Counted from the stretch's first letter, positions 28,201-36,999 are shown. The stretch is DNA of 64,000 bases from Chitinophaga filiformis (GCF_900102545.1 NZ_FNBN01000006.1:418020-482019), one strand, 5' to 3'. Numbers and translations are program-made. The notes: a model not told the origin generated them from the sequence alone.

Positions 28201-29216
28201 ACAAAGAATGGGACCATGCAAAATGCAGAAGTATCAGCCTGACCGGTTATGTTTCACCAGAAAAGATCCCTGCTATCATACTCGGTGAATTAATGCACCC
28301 CGATACGCCTGCTGAAGTGATCTATCATGATGGTGTAAGACACATCTTCGATCTGATTCCTACACAACTGAGCGCAGGACAGACATCAGATATCAAACTG
28401 AACAAGGATTCTCTTGTACTCGTACTGGGTGGTGCGCAAGGCATCACAGCAGAACTGATGGTACGCTTCTCGAAAGAGTATCCATGTCATTATGTACTGG
28501 TAGGCAGATCACCCGATCCAAGGGAGGAAGACATGCCTAACTATACCGGGCTTACAACCAAAGATGAGATCCGCCAGCAGCTGATCATGGAAGGAAAGCT
28601 AACAACGCCGGCAGCTATCGAAAAACATGCATCAGATATTCACAAGTCCAACCAGATACTGCAAACCATCCGCTCACTGGAAAGCCACGGATCAACCGTT
28701 ACCTACCAGGCGCTTGACCTGAGGAATGAAAGTGAACTGGCCTCCTTCATTGATAAACTCTATGAACAGTATGGAAAGATAGACGGTGTGGTGCATGGCG
28801 CAGGATTGCTGGAAGATAAACTGTTCCGGCAGAAGACGTCTGACTCTTTCGAGAGAGTGTTCACTACTAAAGTAACACCCCTTAGGATACTGGCGGAAAA
28901 ACTGAGGCCGGATACACAATTCATAGTGCTCTTTTCCAGTGTCGCTTCTGTATATGGCAACCGCGGACAAACCGACTATGCAGCCGCCAACAGTGTATTA
29001 GACCGTTATGCCTGGGAATTGAAAAATGTGATCAAAGGGAAAGTGACGACTATCAACTGGGGCCCATGGAAAGGCACCGGCATGGTATCGCCCACGCTGG
29101 AGAAGGAATATGAGAGAAGAGGAATAGCGCTGATACCATTACAGGCAGGCATGGAAACATTCGTAAACGAGCTGAAATACGGCAATGAAAGCCAGGTGCT
29201 GATCATGGCAGAATAA
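22230..29216 (+). CDS. PUFA-synthase-like type I polyketide synthase, ER-KS-AT-ACP-ACP-KR
   Basis: A 2328-residue multidomain enzyme. Residues 1-600 are FabK/nitronate-monooxygenase-like (enoyl reductase): a degenerate barrel (DGIIIKGNEGAGKVGD, VQGGAGI) and then a canonical one (YPIAQGPMTRVSD, FEGRECGGHVGP). KS is about 645-1075 with Cys831 in DAACASS and His in EAHGTGT and IGHTKCAAG. AT is about 1183-1490 (FPGQGSQ, GHSYGE with Ser1275). Two tandem ACPs have Ser1683 and Ser1798 in LSIDSIKRME, the PUFA-synthase form. KR is about 2060-2328 (GGAQGI, SSVASVYG, Tyr2250 in DYAAAN). There is no DH here; it is in the next gene, 14 bp on. All catalytic residues look intact. An iterative mode is inferred from the PUFA-synthase family. 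Confidence 0.93.
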   Translation: METPTIIGLTPMEYPDVLLALALAKANAFPVLHLGRNKDTAIKALEELSQHGYPFGVCYAEKEMTDIPLPEQVTLIIAPYHIKVSTRKRTRILYQVHTLFEAQQAVQDKADGIIIKGNEGAGKVGDESSFILFQQIVKALPDTKIWVQGGAGIHTTAALMATGATGVVLDSQLILFPECKAPAAIKNVCEKLNGNEARVIDGYRILVRPNSPALPENATREDIQPYLGILDLDKGLLPIGQDVAISVDLVKRYRKLGRMIDGMHEAIRGHLLQAKTVNVISPNNALAKELNITYPIAQGPMTRVSDVPAFAAAVANAGALPFVALSLLKGAAAQDLVKQTKELAKDNTWGVGILGFAPQELRDEQIEIIKEARPPLVLIAGGRPSQAKALEDMGIKSFLHVPSASLLDMFIKEGARRFVFEGRECGGHVGPLSSLVLWEKQIERLLQEEQASQLNIFFAGGIHDALSTAFIAVMAASLATKGAKIGVLMGTAYIYTKEAVETGAILQQFQDQAIAHTGTVLLETAPGHETRCLQSPFADFFQEEKSKLNAEQLDKKEIWSRLEALNVGRLRMAAKGVDRTENGLVNIDTMQQLQEGMYMIGQVAALRNEKVSMVDLHKDVAENNFTYIRNAELPAPVTHPEKALDIAIIGMACIYPGARNIEEFWSNILAGKDCVTEVPDERWNKELYYDGNSPDGDKSPSKWGGFIPKIDFDPVAFGIPPQSLAAIDPTQLLALLVAKQALENAGYANPDHNTEDISVIIGAEGGNDLANNYGFRSLYRQFLGEMPEELDAALPKLTEDSFPGVLANVISGRITNRLNLGGRNYTVDAACASSLAAIDLACQELILGKSEMVLAGAADLHNGINDYLMFASTHALSRKGRCMTFDSGADGIALGEGVAMVVLKRYDDAKRDGDHVYAVIKGVGGSSDGKSLGLTAPRKAGQIKALERAYEQSGVSPAALGLVEAHGTGTVVGDKTELSALSDMLIQSGAIAGQTHLGSVKTQIGHTKCAAGLAGLIKAALSVYHGVKPPTLHIKAPNAFYNEATSPFLFNTQAGIWLDEHRLAGISAFGFGGTNFHAVIENDPAGKEKPVAITSWPAELFVFRGENDADVKRLMQAVHTILEYNDQVPLRDIAYSLYHYSDAPIRLSIVASGREDLMLKTDLALSGATSKEIHVTNKVEGKVAFMFPGQGSQRVNMARELFVAFPQMRKLLKAYPQYEKILFPAAAFSDSALQQQKEKIKDTRITQPLLGIVDLAMASFLKDLGILPDMVAGHSYGELPALCFAGAFAEEQLVPLSEKRAKAIMDAVEGDKGVMVAVNITEDALAPFTQKGSGVYAVNHNSPQQWVLAGATKDMEQLMAQLKEQKISFKQMEVACAFHSPLIAKSATLYKTAIGKTSFSKPAIPVWSNTTAALYPDTASAIKERMAEHLTSPVLFSEEVEKMYSAGARIFIEVGPGKVLTGLTHSIIGKDGVVMHSEDSEPNAIAHLLNTIAKYIASGRNVQLDKLFNGRNTQTIQLDAPNQYKKSATIWHVNGQLAVPTTGKLPAHGALPVLTPIQLKTAVAAQPVIVNGNAEHMVQEYLNSVKYLVQAQRDVILSYLGQNPANISRLEIPETPVARPAIPAKKEQEPTTTQVKVSVSAQPARGKQDVKKILIEVVSAKTGYPHEMLGMEMDMEADLSIDSIKRMEIIGELRTQMGGFNAGGKSDETAVEQLAGIKTLNGLLEWIANNVGDAQAETGGISLQHAIEKPTNTTPASQGWTENDIRSTILLTVSEKTGYPQEMLGMDLDLEADLSIDSIKRMEILGELRVKIGGLAESDEKTEALTGIKTLNGLVSWISANMPATTAPAPASSEEPATVSTTAPAALSRIRFSLVPSGFDEKETVSLAGKSLAVTDDGSHLPLAVKKLLEQQGAKVDIVTEKDLLENYHGLIILDMVSAPERPDILSTFATIKKLHPDNVKWVYAISGSSNNDPRQLRELQGYPGFLKSLDKEWDHAKCRSISLTGYVSPEKIPAIILGELMHPDTPAEVIYHDGVRHIFDLIPTQLSAGQTSDIKLNKDSLVLVLGGAQGITAELMVRFSKEYPCHYVLVGRSPDPREEDMPNYTGLTTKDEIRQQLIMEGKLTTPAAIEKHASDIHKSNQILQTIRSLESHGSTVTYQALDLRNESELASFIDKLYEQYGKIDGVVHGAGLLEDKLFRQKTSDSFERVFTTKVTPLRILAEKLRPDTQFIVLFSSVASVYGNRGQTDYAAANSVLDRYAWELKNVIKGKVTTINWGPWKGTGMVSPTLEKEYERRGIALIPLQAGMETFVNELKYGNESQVLIMAE

Positions 29217-29230
29217 TCATCATTAAAGTC

Positions 29231-32200
29231 ATGACAATGAAAAAACAGGCTGATGCTGCTATTATAGGTATGTCCGGAATATTCCCGGGAGCTGGCGACA
29301 TACACTCGTTCTGGCAGAATATTATCAATAAAAGAGACGCTATACAAACTGTGCCCGGCAACAGGCTGGACGCCAGTTTCTTTGATACACGCTCCAATGC
29401 GGTAGACCGTTTCTACTGCAGAAAGGGCGGATTCATTGACGATTATGCCTGGTTTGATCCTATCCAGTTTGGCATTCTGCCCCTGGCTGTGGAAGGTACG
29501 GAACCGGAACAACTCCTAACCCTTTCACTTGCCCGGCAGGCATTACAGGATGCCGGCGTGCCAGACAGCACGCCGCTGGAGAGGACGGGCATTATCATCG
29601 GAAAAGGTAACTATACCGGTCCGGGGGCTACCCGCGCTATTGAGATCGTGCGCACCGGCGAACAGATCGTGCAGATTTTACAATCAGCGCTGCCGGGGCT
29701 CACAGAAGAAGAACTGGATAAAGTGAAGAAAGAGTTCCAGGTAAAGAAAGGACGCTTTGGCCCTGATACCGCTATGGGCCTTATTCCTAACCTGGTGGCT
29801 TCACTGGTGGCCAACAGACTTAATCTTGGCGGGGCAGCCTACACCATAGATGCCGCCTGCGCCAGTTCTCTCATAGCAGTAGATCATGCCATCGGGGAAT
29901 TGAGTACCGGAAGAGCTGATATGATCATTGCGGGAGGTGTACATGTTTCACAGAATGCGCCTTTCTGGAGCATCTTTACTCAACTGGGAGCACTCTCCCG
30001 GCGTCAGCAGATCCGTCCCTTCGATCAACATGCGGACGGCCTGCTGATAGGAGAAGGCTGCGGTTTTGTAGTGCTGAAAAGACTGGAAGATGCTGTCAGG
30101 GATCAGGACAGGATATATGCTGTCATCAAAGGCACCGGCGTATCCAGCGATGGCGCAGGTACGAGTGTAATGAGCCCCTCTGCAAAAGGGCAGGCTAAAG
30201 CCATCAGACAAGCCTGGGAGTCGGCAGGCATTGATGTACAGCAGGTAGGTTATATCGAAGCACACGGCACAGGCACTCCCTTGGGTGATAAGACGGAACT
30301 GGAAACACTGGCCGCTATATTCGGTCAGCCGGGCAATCTGCCCAAAGCAGGTATTGGTACGGTGAAGTCCATGATAGGACACGCCATGCCTGCGGCTGGT
30401 ATAGCAGGTCTCATTAAAACAGCGCTGGCGCTGTATCATAGTCAACTACCCCCTACCCTTCATTGTGATACACCGCTGGATATCATGCAGCAGACACGCT
30501 TTGAACCGGTGAGAGAAACGCAGGACTGGAATCTGCTGGACCTGCCCAAACGGGCAGGTGTGAATGCTTTCGGTTTTGGTGGTATAAATGCACATGTGGT
30601 GGTGGAAGGCTTTAGTGAAAGTAATCTCGTTCCAAGGAAAGTATTTAATGGCATCGCACCCGGCAAACCGCAGGTACTGTTGTTAGCAAGAGATAGTCAG
30701 CAGGCATTGATACAGGCGCTGGAACAAAAAGACAGCCAACCGGGACAGGGCGACTACCGCATTGCGCTCTTCGATCCTACGCCTGAACGTATCCGCAAAG
30801 CCATTAAGATCGTAGAGAGAAATACCTCCTGGAGGAATAAGCAGGATATCTGGTTTACCAATGAACCACTTGTAAGCAAAGGCGGTAAAGTAGCATTCCT
30901 GTTCCCCGGTCTGGATGGTCTGGCAGGTGGAGAGATTGATTCTGTAGCTGCGCATTTCGGCTTGCAGTTATCTGGTCAGTCGACCGCTAATAAAGAAGGC
31001 GTCTGGGATTCCGCTATACAGTTATTAGAGAAAAGCCATGTATTGGACACTGCGCTCAAAGTACTGGGCGTGTATCCTGATATGAATGCCGGGCATAGTC
31101 TTGGGGAATGGCTGGCAGGCCGTTCATCTGGTCTGGCGGCAGAAAGCTCTGTACTGATGTTGCTGCAGGAGTTAAACCCGGCAGCCTTTGAGCAAAAGAA
31201 TACCCGCTTCCTGGTAGTAGGTTGCGGATATGATCGTCTGGCTCCCCTGCTGAACGGTATACCCGATATTCATCTCTCAATGGATAACTGTCCGCAGCAG
31301 GTCATCCTCTGCGGTACCAATGAAGCCGTTGACCAGCTGATACCTATCCTGAGAACAGAGCAGATCTTCCACCAGGTGCTGCCTTTCCAGTCAGGTTTCC
31401 ACTCCCCTTTTGTAGCTAATAAACTCGACCTGTTGCTGGATGGGATCAACAAGGTGCAGTTCCAGGATACAAGGATCCCTCTATGGTCTGCCACTACCCT
31501 GGATACCTATCCACGGGAGTTTGAAGCCATCAGGCAATTGAGTATCGATCATCTTATTAAACCGGTACGTTTCCGGGAACTGATTAAAAAGCTATATGCA
31601 GAAGGTGTGAGTGTGTTCATACAGGCAGGATCAGGCGGATTGACAGGCTTTGTGGATGATACACTGAAAGGCAAGTCCTACAGCGCTGTTTCTGCGAATA
31701 TCCCTACCCGCTCAGGACTGGATCAGTTGCAAAGAGTACTGGCTGCCTTGTTTGTGGAAGGAAAGGATATCAACCTGTCGTTCCTGGGTATAACACCGGG
31801 AAAAGAAGCGCCTAAAGGCATACCAGTGAAACTGGAATTAGGCTCTCCTATCGTCAGGGATATTACCGCACTGAAATCAATCCGCCCGATACCGGCAAAG
31901 GTGAGTGTAATGGAAGAAGAGGCACCGGTGATGCGTGCGTTCCTGGACAATTGTGATGAGATCTCCGCTATACAGGAAGAGATCATCGCCTTGTTCAATC
32001 AACGTGGCACTGCACTACCAAAAAGGCTCCCTGTATCAAAGGATCTGGATATCTCCCTGGAGAATACCCCCTATCTCATCGATCATGCCTTATTAAGACA
32101 GAAGCCGGGATGGCACTGTGCGGATGATATGGACCCGGTAATTCCCATGACCATGATCTTTGAACTGCTGGCAGATATAGCCGCAGCCAATGCACCGGGT

Positions 32201-33469
32201 ACAAAAGTGAAGAGCATCTCCCAGATACAGGTATTCCAGTGGATGAATGTGGCCGCGCCTTTCCAGGCAACGGTAAAAGGAGATTGGCAGGACCCGTACA
32301 ATGTTTACATGAGCATTGACAAATATGCCAATGCATTGGTCACTTTGTCTGAGGAGTACTCCATCCCTCCTCAACGCTCATTACAAAGTGGGAAGTCTTT
32401 AGGGATTACCAGATCACGCGAAGAAATATACGAACAACATATGTTCCATGGCCCTGCCTACCAGGGCATCCGGAAGATCGTAGCTGTAGGTGATAAGGGT
32501 ATTACGGGCATTATTGAAAGCAGTTCCGGTAAAGGGTCTTTACTGGATAATGCGGGACAATTGTTCGGTCTGTGGTTGCAACTCACCTTAGAGAAAGACA
32601 GGATCGCATTCCCGGTGAAGATACAGGAGGTGGCTTTCTACGGAGATATGGAAGATCAGCGTGGCGTGTTTGAATGCACCTGTGAACTGACAGACATCAA
32701 TGATGATACGGCTACGGCAGATTTCATACTGAAGCGGGATAATAGAATATGGGCTATTATCACCGGCTGGCAGAATGCGCGACTGGAAATAGATGAACCA
32801 CTGTGGAAAGTGTCTATGGCGCCGTTGCATAACAGTCTTTCGGAAGAGATCGTGCCGGGTGTATTCCTGTTCCGCAATACCTATCAGCGCGTGGTGTCCT
32901 GGGATTTCATCATGAAGCGCTACTTCAATCAGACAGAGAAAGCTGATCTCCGGGCGATGTTACCCAATAAACGCAAGGAGCGTATCATCAGTCGTGTAGC
33001 AGCAAAAGATGCAATAAGGGCATTGTTGAAAAAAGAAACACAGGAAGCGTATTACCCCATAGAATTTGAGATGAGGAATGATGATGCCGGCAAACCAATC
33101 CCCGAAGGAACAATGACCAACGGCATTCAGGTATCTCTTGCACATAAGGACAAAGAAGCAGTGGCCATAGCCCGCAACGGCGCGCCAGTAGGTATCGACA
33201 TAGAAGTGATCAGTGAAAAGAATGAGGGCTTTACAGAACTGGTCTTCCACCCCGAAGAGCTGGCGCTTATTCCTTCTGCTGACAGAACCGAATGGATCAT
33301 CCGCTGCTGGGTGGCAAAAGAAGCCTATGGCAAATACCTGGGCAAAGGATTGCAGGGCAACCCTAAGAAATATAAGATAGATGCAATAAACGGCGATAGA
33401 CTCACGATAGGCGATGTTACAATTCAAACTATTAAACACAATAACTATATCATAGGATGGACGCTATAA
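29231..33469 (+). CDS. Polyketide synthase KS-AT-DH with C-terminal 4'-phosphopantetheinyl transferase
   Basis: A 1412-residue multidomain protein. KS is about residues 8-450 with Cys210 in DAACASSL and His in EAHGTGTPLGD and IGHAMPAAG, so it is an active ketosynthase and not a chain-length factor. The AT-like domain (about 553-850) keeps GHSLGE (Ser623) and a late GFHSPF but has FPGLDG instead of FPGQGSQ and lacks the usual Arg. A PS-DH hotdog domain follows (about 940-1180; IDHALL near 950, LLDNAGQLFG near 1103), lacking the usual Gly of HxxxG. The C-terminus (about 1205-1405) is an Sfp-type PPTase: GIDIEVIS and WVAKEAYGK. It could activate the ACPs of the operon. It overlaps the ACP gene by 13 nt. 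Confidence 0.9.
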   Translation: MTMKKQADAAIIGMSGIFPGAGDIHSFWQNIINKRDAIQTVPGNRLDASFFDTRSNAVDRFYCRKGGFIDDYAWFDPIQFGILPLAVEGTEPEQLLTLSLARQALQDAGVPDSTPLERTGIIIGKGNYTGPGATRAIEIVRTGEQIVQILQSALPGLTEEELDKVKKEFQVKKGRFGPDTAMGLIPNLVASLVANRLNLGGAAYTIDAACASSLIAVDHAIGELSTGRADMIIAGGVHVSQNAPFWSIFTQLGALSRRQQIRPFDQHADGLLIGEGCGFVVLKRLEDAVRDQDRIYAVIKGTGVSSDGAGTSVMSPSAKGQAKAIRQAWESAGIDVQQVGYIEAHGTGTPLGDKTELETLAAIFGQPGNLPKAGIGTVKSMIGHAMPAAGIAGLIKTALALYHSQLPPTLHCDTPLDIMQQTRFEPVRETQDWNLLDLPKRAGVNAFGFGGINAHVVVEGFSESNLVPRKVFNGIAPGKPQVLLLARDSQQALIQALEQKDSQPGQGDYRIALFDPTPERIRKAIKIVERNTSWRNKQDIWFTNEPLVSKGGKVAFLFPGLDGLAGGEIDSVAAHFGLQLSGQSTANKEGVWDSAIQLLEKSHVLDTALKVLGVYPDMNAGHSLGEWLAGRSSGLAAESSVLMLLQELNPAAFEQKNTRFLVVGCGYDRLAPLLNGIPDIHLSMDNCPQQVILCGTNEAVDQLIPILRTEQIFHQVLPFQSGFHSPFVANKLDLLLDGINKVQFQDTRIPLWSATTLDTYPREFEAIRQLSIDHLIKPVRFRELIKKLYAEGVSVFIQAGSGGLTGFVDDTLKGKSYSAVSANIPTRSGLDQLQRVLAALFVEGKDINLSFLGITPGKEAPKGIPVKLELGSPIVRDITALKSIRPIPAKVSVMEEEAPVMRAFLDNCDEISAIQEEIIALFNQRGTALPKRLPVSKDLDISLENTPYLIDHALLRQKPGWHCADDMDPVIPMTMIFELLADIAAANAPGTKVKSISQIQVFQWMNVAAPFQATVKGDWQDPYNVYMSIDKYANALVTLSEEYSIPPQRSLQSGKSLGITRSREEIYEQHMFHGPAYQGIRKIVAVGDKGITGIIESSSGKGSLLDNAGQLFGLWLQLTLEKDRIAFPVKIQEVAFYGDMEDQRGVFECTCELTDINDDTATADFILKRDNRIWAIITGWQNARLEIDEPLWKVSMAPLHNSLSEEIVPGVFLFRNTYQRVVSWDFIMKRYFNQTEKADLRAMLPNKRKERIISRVAAKDAIRALLKKETQEAYYPIEFEMRNDDAGKPIPEGTMTNGIQVSLAHKDKEAVAIARNGAPVGIDIEVISEKNEGFTELVFHPEELALIPSADRTEWIIRCWVAKEAYGKYLGKGLQGNPKKYKIDAINGDRLTIGDVTIQTIKHNNYIIGWTL

Positions 33470-33765
33470 CTACCAAACACAAATTGAGCAATGAAGAAAT
33501 CTTTACTATTCTGAAATCATTCATCACAGAAGTAATAGGCGAAGAGTTTGTGGAAGACATGGACATCTCCCGTGAAAGCTCATTCGCCAGAGATCTTGAA
33601 ATGGATAGTATTGAAATTGTTTCCTTCTCTGAGAAAGTGAAGTCACATTTTGGCGAGAACATCGACTTCACCGGCTGGCTATCCAGCATGGACCTCGACC
33701 AGTTGATCAACCTTAAACTCGATGACATTATAAACTACATAGAAACATGCCAGTCATCCAAGTAA
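33457..33765 (+). CDS. Stand-alone acyl carrier protein
   Basis: A 102-residue ACP with the phosphopantetheine site Ser51 in RDLEMDSIEIV, between an acidic first helix (EEFVEDMDI) and a typical later helix (LDDIINYIE). Its start overlaps the end of the PKS gene by 13 nt and its end overlaps the hydrolase gene by 19 nt, which points to coupled translation. It may carry a starter, the finished chain or an acyl group for the acyltransferases downstream. The fused PPTase of the preceding gene could modify it. Confidence 0.9.
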   Translation: MDAITTKHKLSNEEIFTILKSFITEVIGEEFVEDMDISRESSFARDLEMDSIEIVSFSEKVKSHFGENIDFTGWLSSMDLDQLINLKLDDIINYIETCQSSK

Positions 33766-34574
33766 AAAACAAAAGCGTGCATATCCAGGAACTAAACAAA
33801 GGTGCAAGAGAAACCATTGTGCTGGTGCATGGTATGTTCAGCAACCTCTCTGTTTATTATTTCAATATTGCGCCGGTACTCGCCCAGTCTTTCCATGTAG
33901 TGATGTATGATATGAAGAGCCATGGCATGAGTGAACGCTGCGAATATGGATATGACCTCCTTTCTATGACAGACGACTTGCGGGATCTGCTGGATGCACT
34001 TCACCTTAAATCAGTACACCTGGCGGGATATAGTTATGGTGGATTGGTAGCTATGAAAATGGCCATGCGTTACCCGTCAAGAGTGAAGAAGCTGGCTGTC
34101 ATAGAAGCCCCTGATCCCAGTGATAATGAGACGCTGAGCATCATTGATATTTACAGCAAGGAATTCCTGGTAGATTATATCAACAACTACACAGACACAA
34201 CGCGTATGCGGATGGGTAAAAGGCAGCTGGATAAAAATCACCGGATGTATGAATACCTGTTCTATGAAACAAGTATAAAGGAAGATATGCACAATGAGCG
34301 CTTCTTCTTTTCTGATGATACTATTGGCAACATCGCCCAGGATACGCTGCTGATATATGGCAAGAGCTCCAATTGTCTGCCATCCGGCCGTAAGCTGTAT
34401 CATACTGTGCCACGTTCCAAAATGACGCTGATAGAAGGAGATCACAATCTGCCTATCCAGCAGCCGCTGGAAACCGCCAATAAGCTGAAAGATTTCTTTA
34501 TAGGCTGGCAGGTGAAATTCAAACAGATCAATCACAAATTATGGCAAGCTTTGCGTTTATCGTACCACCCCTGA
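33747..34574 (+). CDS. Alpha/beta hydrolase, possible thioesterase
   Basis: A 275-residue alpha/beta-hydrolase. The oxyanion-hole motif LVHGMFSN, nucleophile elbow GYSYGG (Ser about 97), acidic segment DTLLIYGKSSNCLP and the late His in IEGDHNLP give a full Ser-Asp-His set. It lies between the ACP and glycosyltransferase genes, overlapping both (19 and 34 nt), so release of the polyketide chain from an ACP by hydrolysis or transfer is the natural guess. Substrate specificity cannot be read from the sequence. Confidence 0.85.
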   Translation: MPVIQVKNKSVHIQELNKGARETIVLVHGMFSNLSVYYFNIAPVLAQSFHVVMYDMKSHGMSERCEYGYDLLSMTDDLRDLLDALHLKSVHLAGYSYGGLVAMKMAMRYPSRVKKLAVIEAPDPSDNETLSIIDIYSKEFLVDYINNYTDTTRMRMGKRQLDKNHRMYEYLFYETSIKEDMHNERFFFSDDTIGNIAQDTLLIYGKSSNCLPSGRKLYHTVPRSKMTLIEGDHNLPIQQPLETANKLKDFFIGWQVKFKQINHKLWQALRLSYHP

Positions 34575-35770
34575 TGGGGCATATCAATCCCACGCTAAGT
34601 CTGGGTGCCGCGCTATTAGATCGTGGGCACCGCGTAGCATGGATCAGTCTTGATGGCTCACTGGCAGCCAGGTTGCCACAGGGAGGAGAATTACTTCTCG
34701 TACAATACGATCAGGATGATGTTGCTAAAAAGAACAGTGAACAATATCTTGATCAGATCACCAGGAAGAACGTGTCGGGCATAGAAAGTATCAAGTTCCT
34801 GTATGAGGAAGTACTGATCCCTTTGAACAGGTTTATGTATGATGGGATCATCACCATCCTGCAGGCATTCAAACCGGACGTCATTATTAACGATCATCAG
34901 TTATTTGCAGGCGCTATTGCCGCCTGCCATTTACAGATACCCTATGCTACTTCCGTTACGGCGCCGGCAGCCATCAAGATGATGGAAGACCTGCCAGGCA
35001 TTCATGAATGGGAGATCAAACAGATCATCGGACTGCAGCAGGAACTGGGCATTCCCGGAGAAAGATCAGTAGCCACCTCCGAGGCCCTTACACTGGTGTA
35101 TACTTCCAGGCACTTTTTCGGAGAGATGTCTTTACCGGATCATTACAAGTTTGTAGGCCCTGTCATCCAGAATAGGCAGGTCATGAACAGTTTTGACTGG
35201 GAGCGTTTTCGTGAGATGGATCAACACCCGAGGATCTTAGTATCTATCGGTACCACCTTTGACCACAGTTACAAAAAGGAATTCTTCGGGAAAGTGATTG
35301 AAGCACTGGCAAATGAACCTGTATCTGTTATTGTCGTGTCGGATACAGCGCTCTTTGAAGAGTGGCCGGACAATTTCCTGGTGCAGGAGAAAGTACCCCA
35401 GCTGGAGCTCCTACCTTACCTGGATGCAGTCGTGTGCCATGGCGGCCACAATACAGTATGTGAAACCTTATCTCATGGTCTGCCATTGGTGGTTATCCCT
35501 ATAGCCTATGACCAATCGCATGTAGCGGGCAGAGTGATACATGCGGAAAGCGGGGTCAGGCTGAATTACAAGAGATTTAAGGCTATTCATTTGAAGGAGG
35601 CCGTAAAGGATGTGTTGTCTAATCCAGCCTACAAGGCAGCAGCGCAACGCGTAAGGCAGTCCTTTGAGCAGGCAGGAGGCGCCGCCACTGCTATTGGCCT
35701 CCTGGAAAAGCTGGCAGAACCGCCTTCACCGGGTGGTCTGGCATTTGACCGTAACCGTTTCTATCACTAA
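34541..35770 (+). CDS. MGT-family glycosyltransferase (GT1)
   Basis: A 409-residue GT-B glycosyltransferase. The N-terminal acceptor half starts FIVPPLMGHINPTLSLG, and the C-terminal donor half has the GT1 signature CHGGHNTVCETLSHGLP followed by IAYDQSHVAGR, including the Asp-Gln pair that contacts the sugar of a nucleotide sugar. It resembles macrolide- and zeaxanthin-glycosylating enzymes. It begins inside the hydrolase gene (34-nt overlap) and is followed 13 bp later by a paralogue, so two sugars may be added to the polyketide product. Confidence 0.9.
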   Translation: MASFAFIVPPLMGHINPTLSLGAALLDRGHRVAWISLDGSLAARLPQGGELLLVQYDQDDVAKKNSEQYLDQITRKNVSGIESIKFLYEEVLIPLNRFMYDGIITILQAFKPDVIINDHQLFAGAIAACHLQIPYATSVTAPAAIKMMEDLPGIHEWEIKQIIGLQQELGIPGERSVATSEALTLVYTSRHFFGEMSLPDHYKFVGPVIQNRQVMNSFDWERFREMDQHPRILVSIGTTFDHSYKKEFFGKVIEALANEPVSVIVVSDTALFEEWPDNFLVQEKVPQLELLPYLDAVVCHGGHNTVCETLSHGLPLVVIPIAYDQSHVAGRVIHAESGVRLNYKRFKAIHLKEAVKDVLSNPAYKAAAQRVRQSFEQAGGAATAIGLLEKLAEPPSPGGLAFDRNRFYH

Positions 35771-35783
35771 TCAACATCAACGC

Positions 35784-36983
35784 ATGTCTAAATTTATGTT
35801 CGTTGTGCCGCCATTCTTTGGGCACATTAGCCCCACCCTGAGCGTAGGAGGCAGTTTACTGGCAAAAGGCCATGAGGTGATATGGGTCGGTCTGAAAGAG
35901 CTGGCAGCAGAACATATTCCTGCCGGCGGACGATTTATTGTTCCCCATGCTGAGCTGGCGGAATATCAGCCAGCTATACAGACAATCCTGAGAATGCAGG
36001 ACGATGGCCCTAACCTGTCGGGTGTGGAAACATTAAAGCTGGCGCTTGAAGGCACTTATATTCCCTTTGCGCGCTATATGCTGCCAGGTGTATCCAGGAT
36101 AGCGGATGAATTCAGACCGGACGTTATTGTCAGTGACTGTATCACCTTTGCAGGTGCTATCTGCGCCCACCTGAAAGATATTCCCTGTGTGACCACCACC
36201 CCGGTGCCACCAGACGTTACCGGAGATGCCATGCAGTCGCCGAAGATCTTTGAATGGCAGCATAACCTCATCAGGAACCTCCAGTATGAACTGGGCGTCT
36301 ATACAGATGAATATGTGATCCATTCCAGGGAGATGAATATGGTCTTCACTTCAGCAGAATTTGCAGGCAGTAAAGATCCGTTGCCACATTTGAAATTTGT
36401 AGGTCCTGTGAAGGGCCGTCCGAATAACACACCTTTTGACTGGGACAGGCTTTCCCGTGCTACATCGCCTAAAGTATTTGTATCACTGGGCACTCTGCTG
36501 GTAGATATCCGCAAGGAATTCTTCCAGAAACTGATAGATGCCTTTGCAGGTGAACCGCTCACGATTGTAGCAGCTACTGATCCGGCTATCTTTCCCGAAT
36601 GGCCGGACAACTTCATTGTACAGGGTTTTGTACCACAATCACAGTTGATGCCGGAAATGAATGCGGTGATCTGTCATGGGGGCTTTAATACAGTGAATGA
36701 CGCCTTCCTGAACGGACTGCCGATGTTGATCACGCCTATCGCCTATGACCATTTCCACACAGCCTCTCTTATAGAAAATGCAGGTTGTGGTATCAAGTTA
36801 AGATATAAACGCCTGCGCGTGCCTGACCTGAAGACAGCTATGTGGGAAGTACTGAATAACCCGAAATACAAACAGGCGGCACAACATATACGCAACACAT
36901 TCATACAGGCCGGAGGTAATGACAAAGCAGTAGAGCTATTGGAAACATTTGCACAGGAAAGAACGCGCACTTTATCTGTTTAA
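35784..36983 (+). CDS. MGT-family glycosyltransferase (GT1), second copy
   Basis: A 399-residue paralogue of the preceding gene; ATG 35784 precedes FMFVVPPFFGHISPTLSVG, so the longer frame from 35664, which overlaps the first copy, is rejected. The donor-site signature is CHGGFNTVNDAFLNGLP followed by IAYDHFHTA. Compared with copy one, the conserved Glu becomes Asp and the Asp-Gln pair becomes Asp-His, so donor sugar or activity may differ. It would act after, or in place of, the first enzyme on the lipid product. Confidence 0.88.
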   Translation: MSKFMFVVPPFFGHISPTLSVGGSLLAKGHEVIWVGLKELAAEHIPAGGRFIVPHAELAEYQPAIQTILRMQDDGPNLSGVETLKLALEGTYIPFARYMLPGVSRIADEFRPDVIVSDCITFAGAICAHLKDIPCVTTTPVPPDVTGDAMQSPKIFEWQHNLIRNLQYELGVYTDEYVIHSREMNMVFTSAEFAGSKDPLPHLKFVGPVKGRPNNTPFDWDRLSRATSPKVFVSLGTLLVDIRKEFFQKLIDAFAGEPLTIVAATDPAIFPEWPDNFIVQGFVPQSQLMPEMNAVICHGGFNTVNDAFLNGLPMLITPIAYDHFHTASLIENAGCGIKLRYKRLRVPDLKTAMWEVLNNPKYKQAAQHIRNTFIQAGGNDKAVELLETFAQERTRTLSV

Positions 36984-36999
36984 CAAATTATTCTCTGTA

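Noticed and set aside
22742..33439. Many minus-strand frames of 60-160 codons across the two synthases
   Set aside because: They lie opposite strongly conserved catalytic domains and have no recognisable features.
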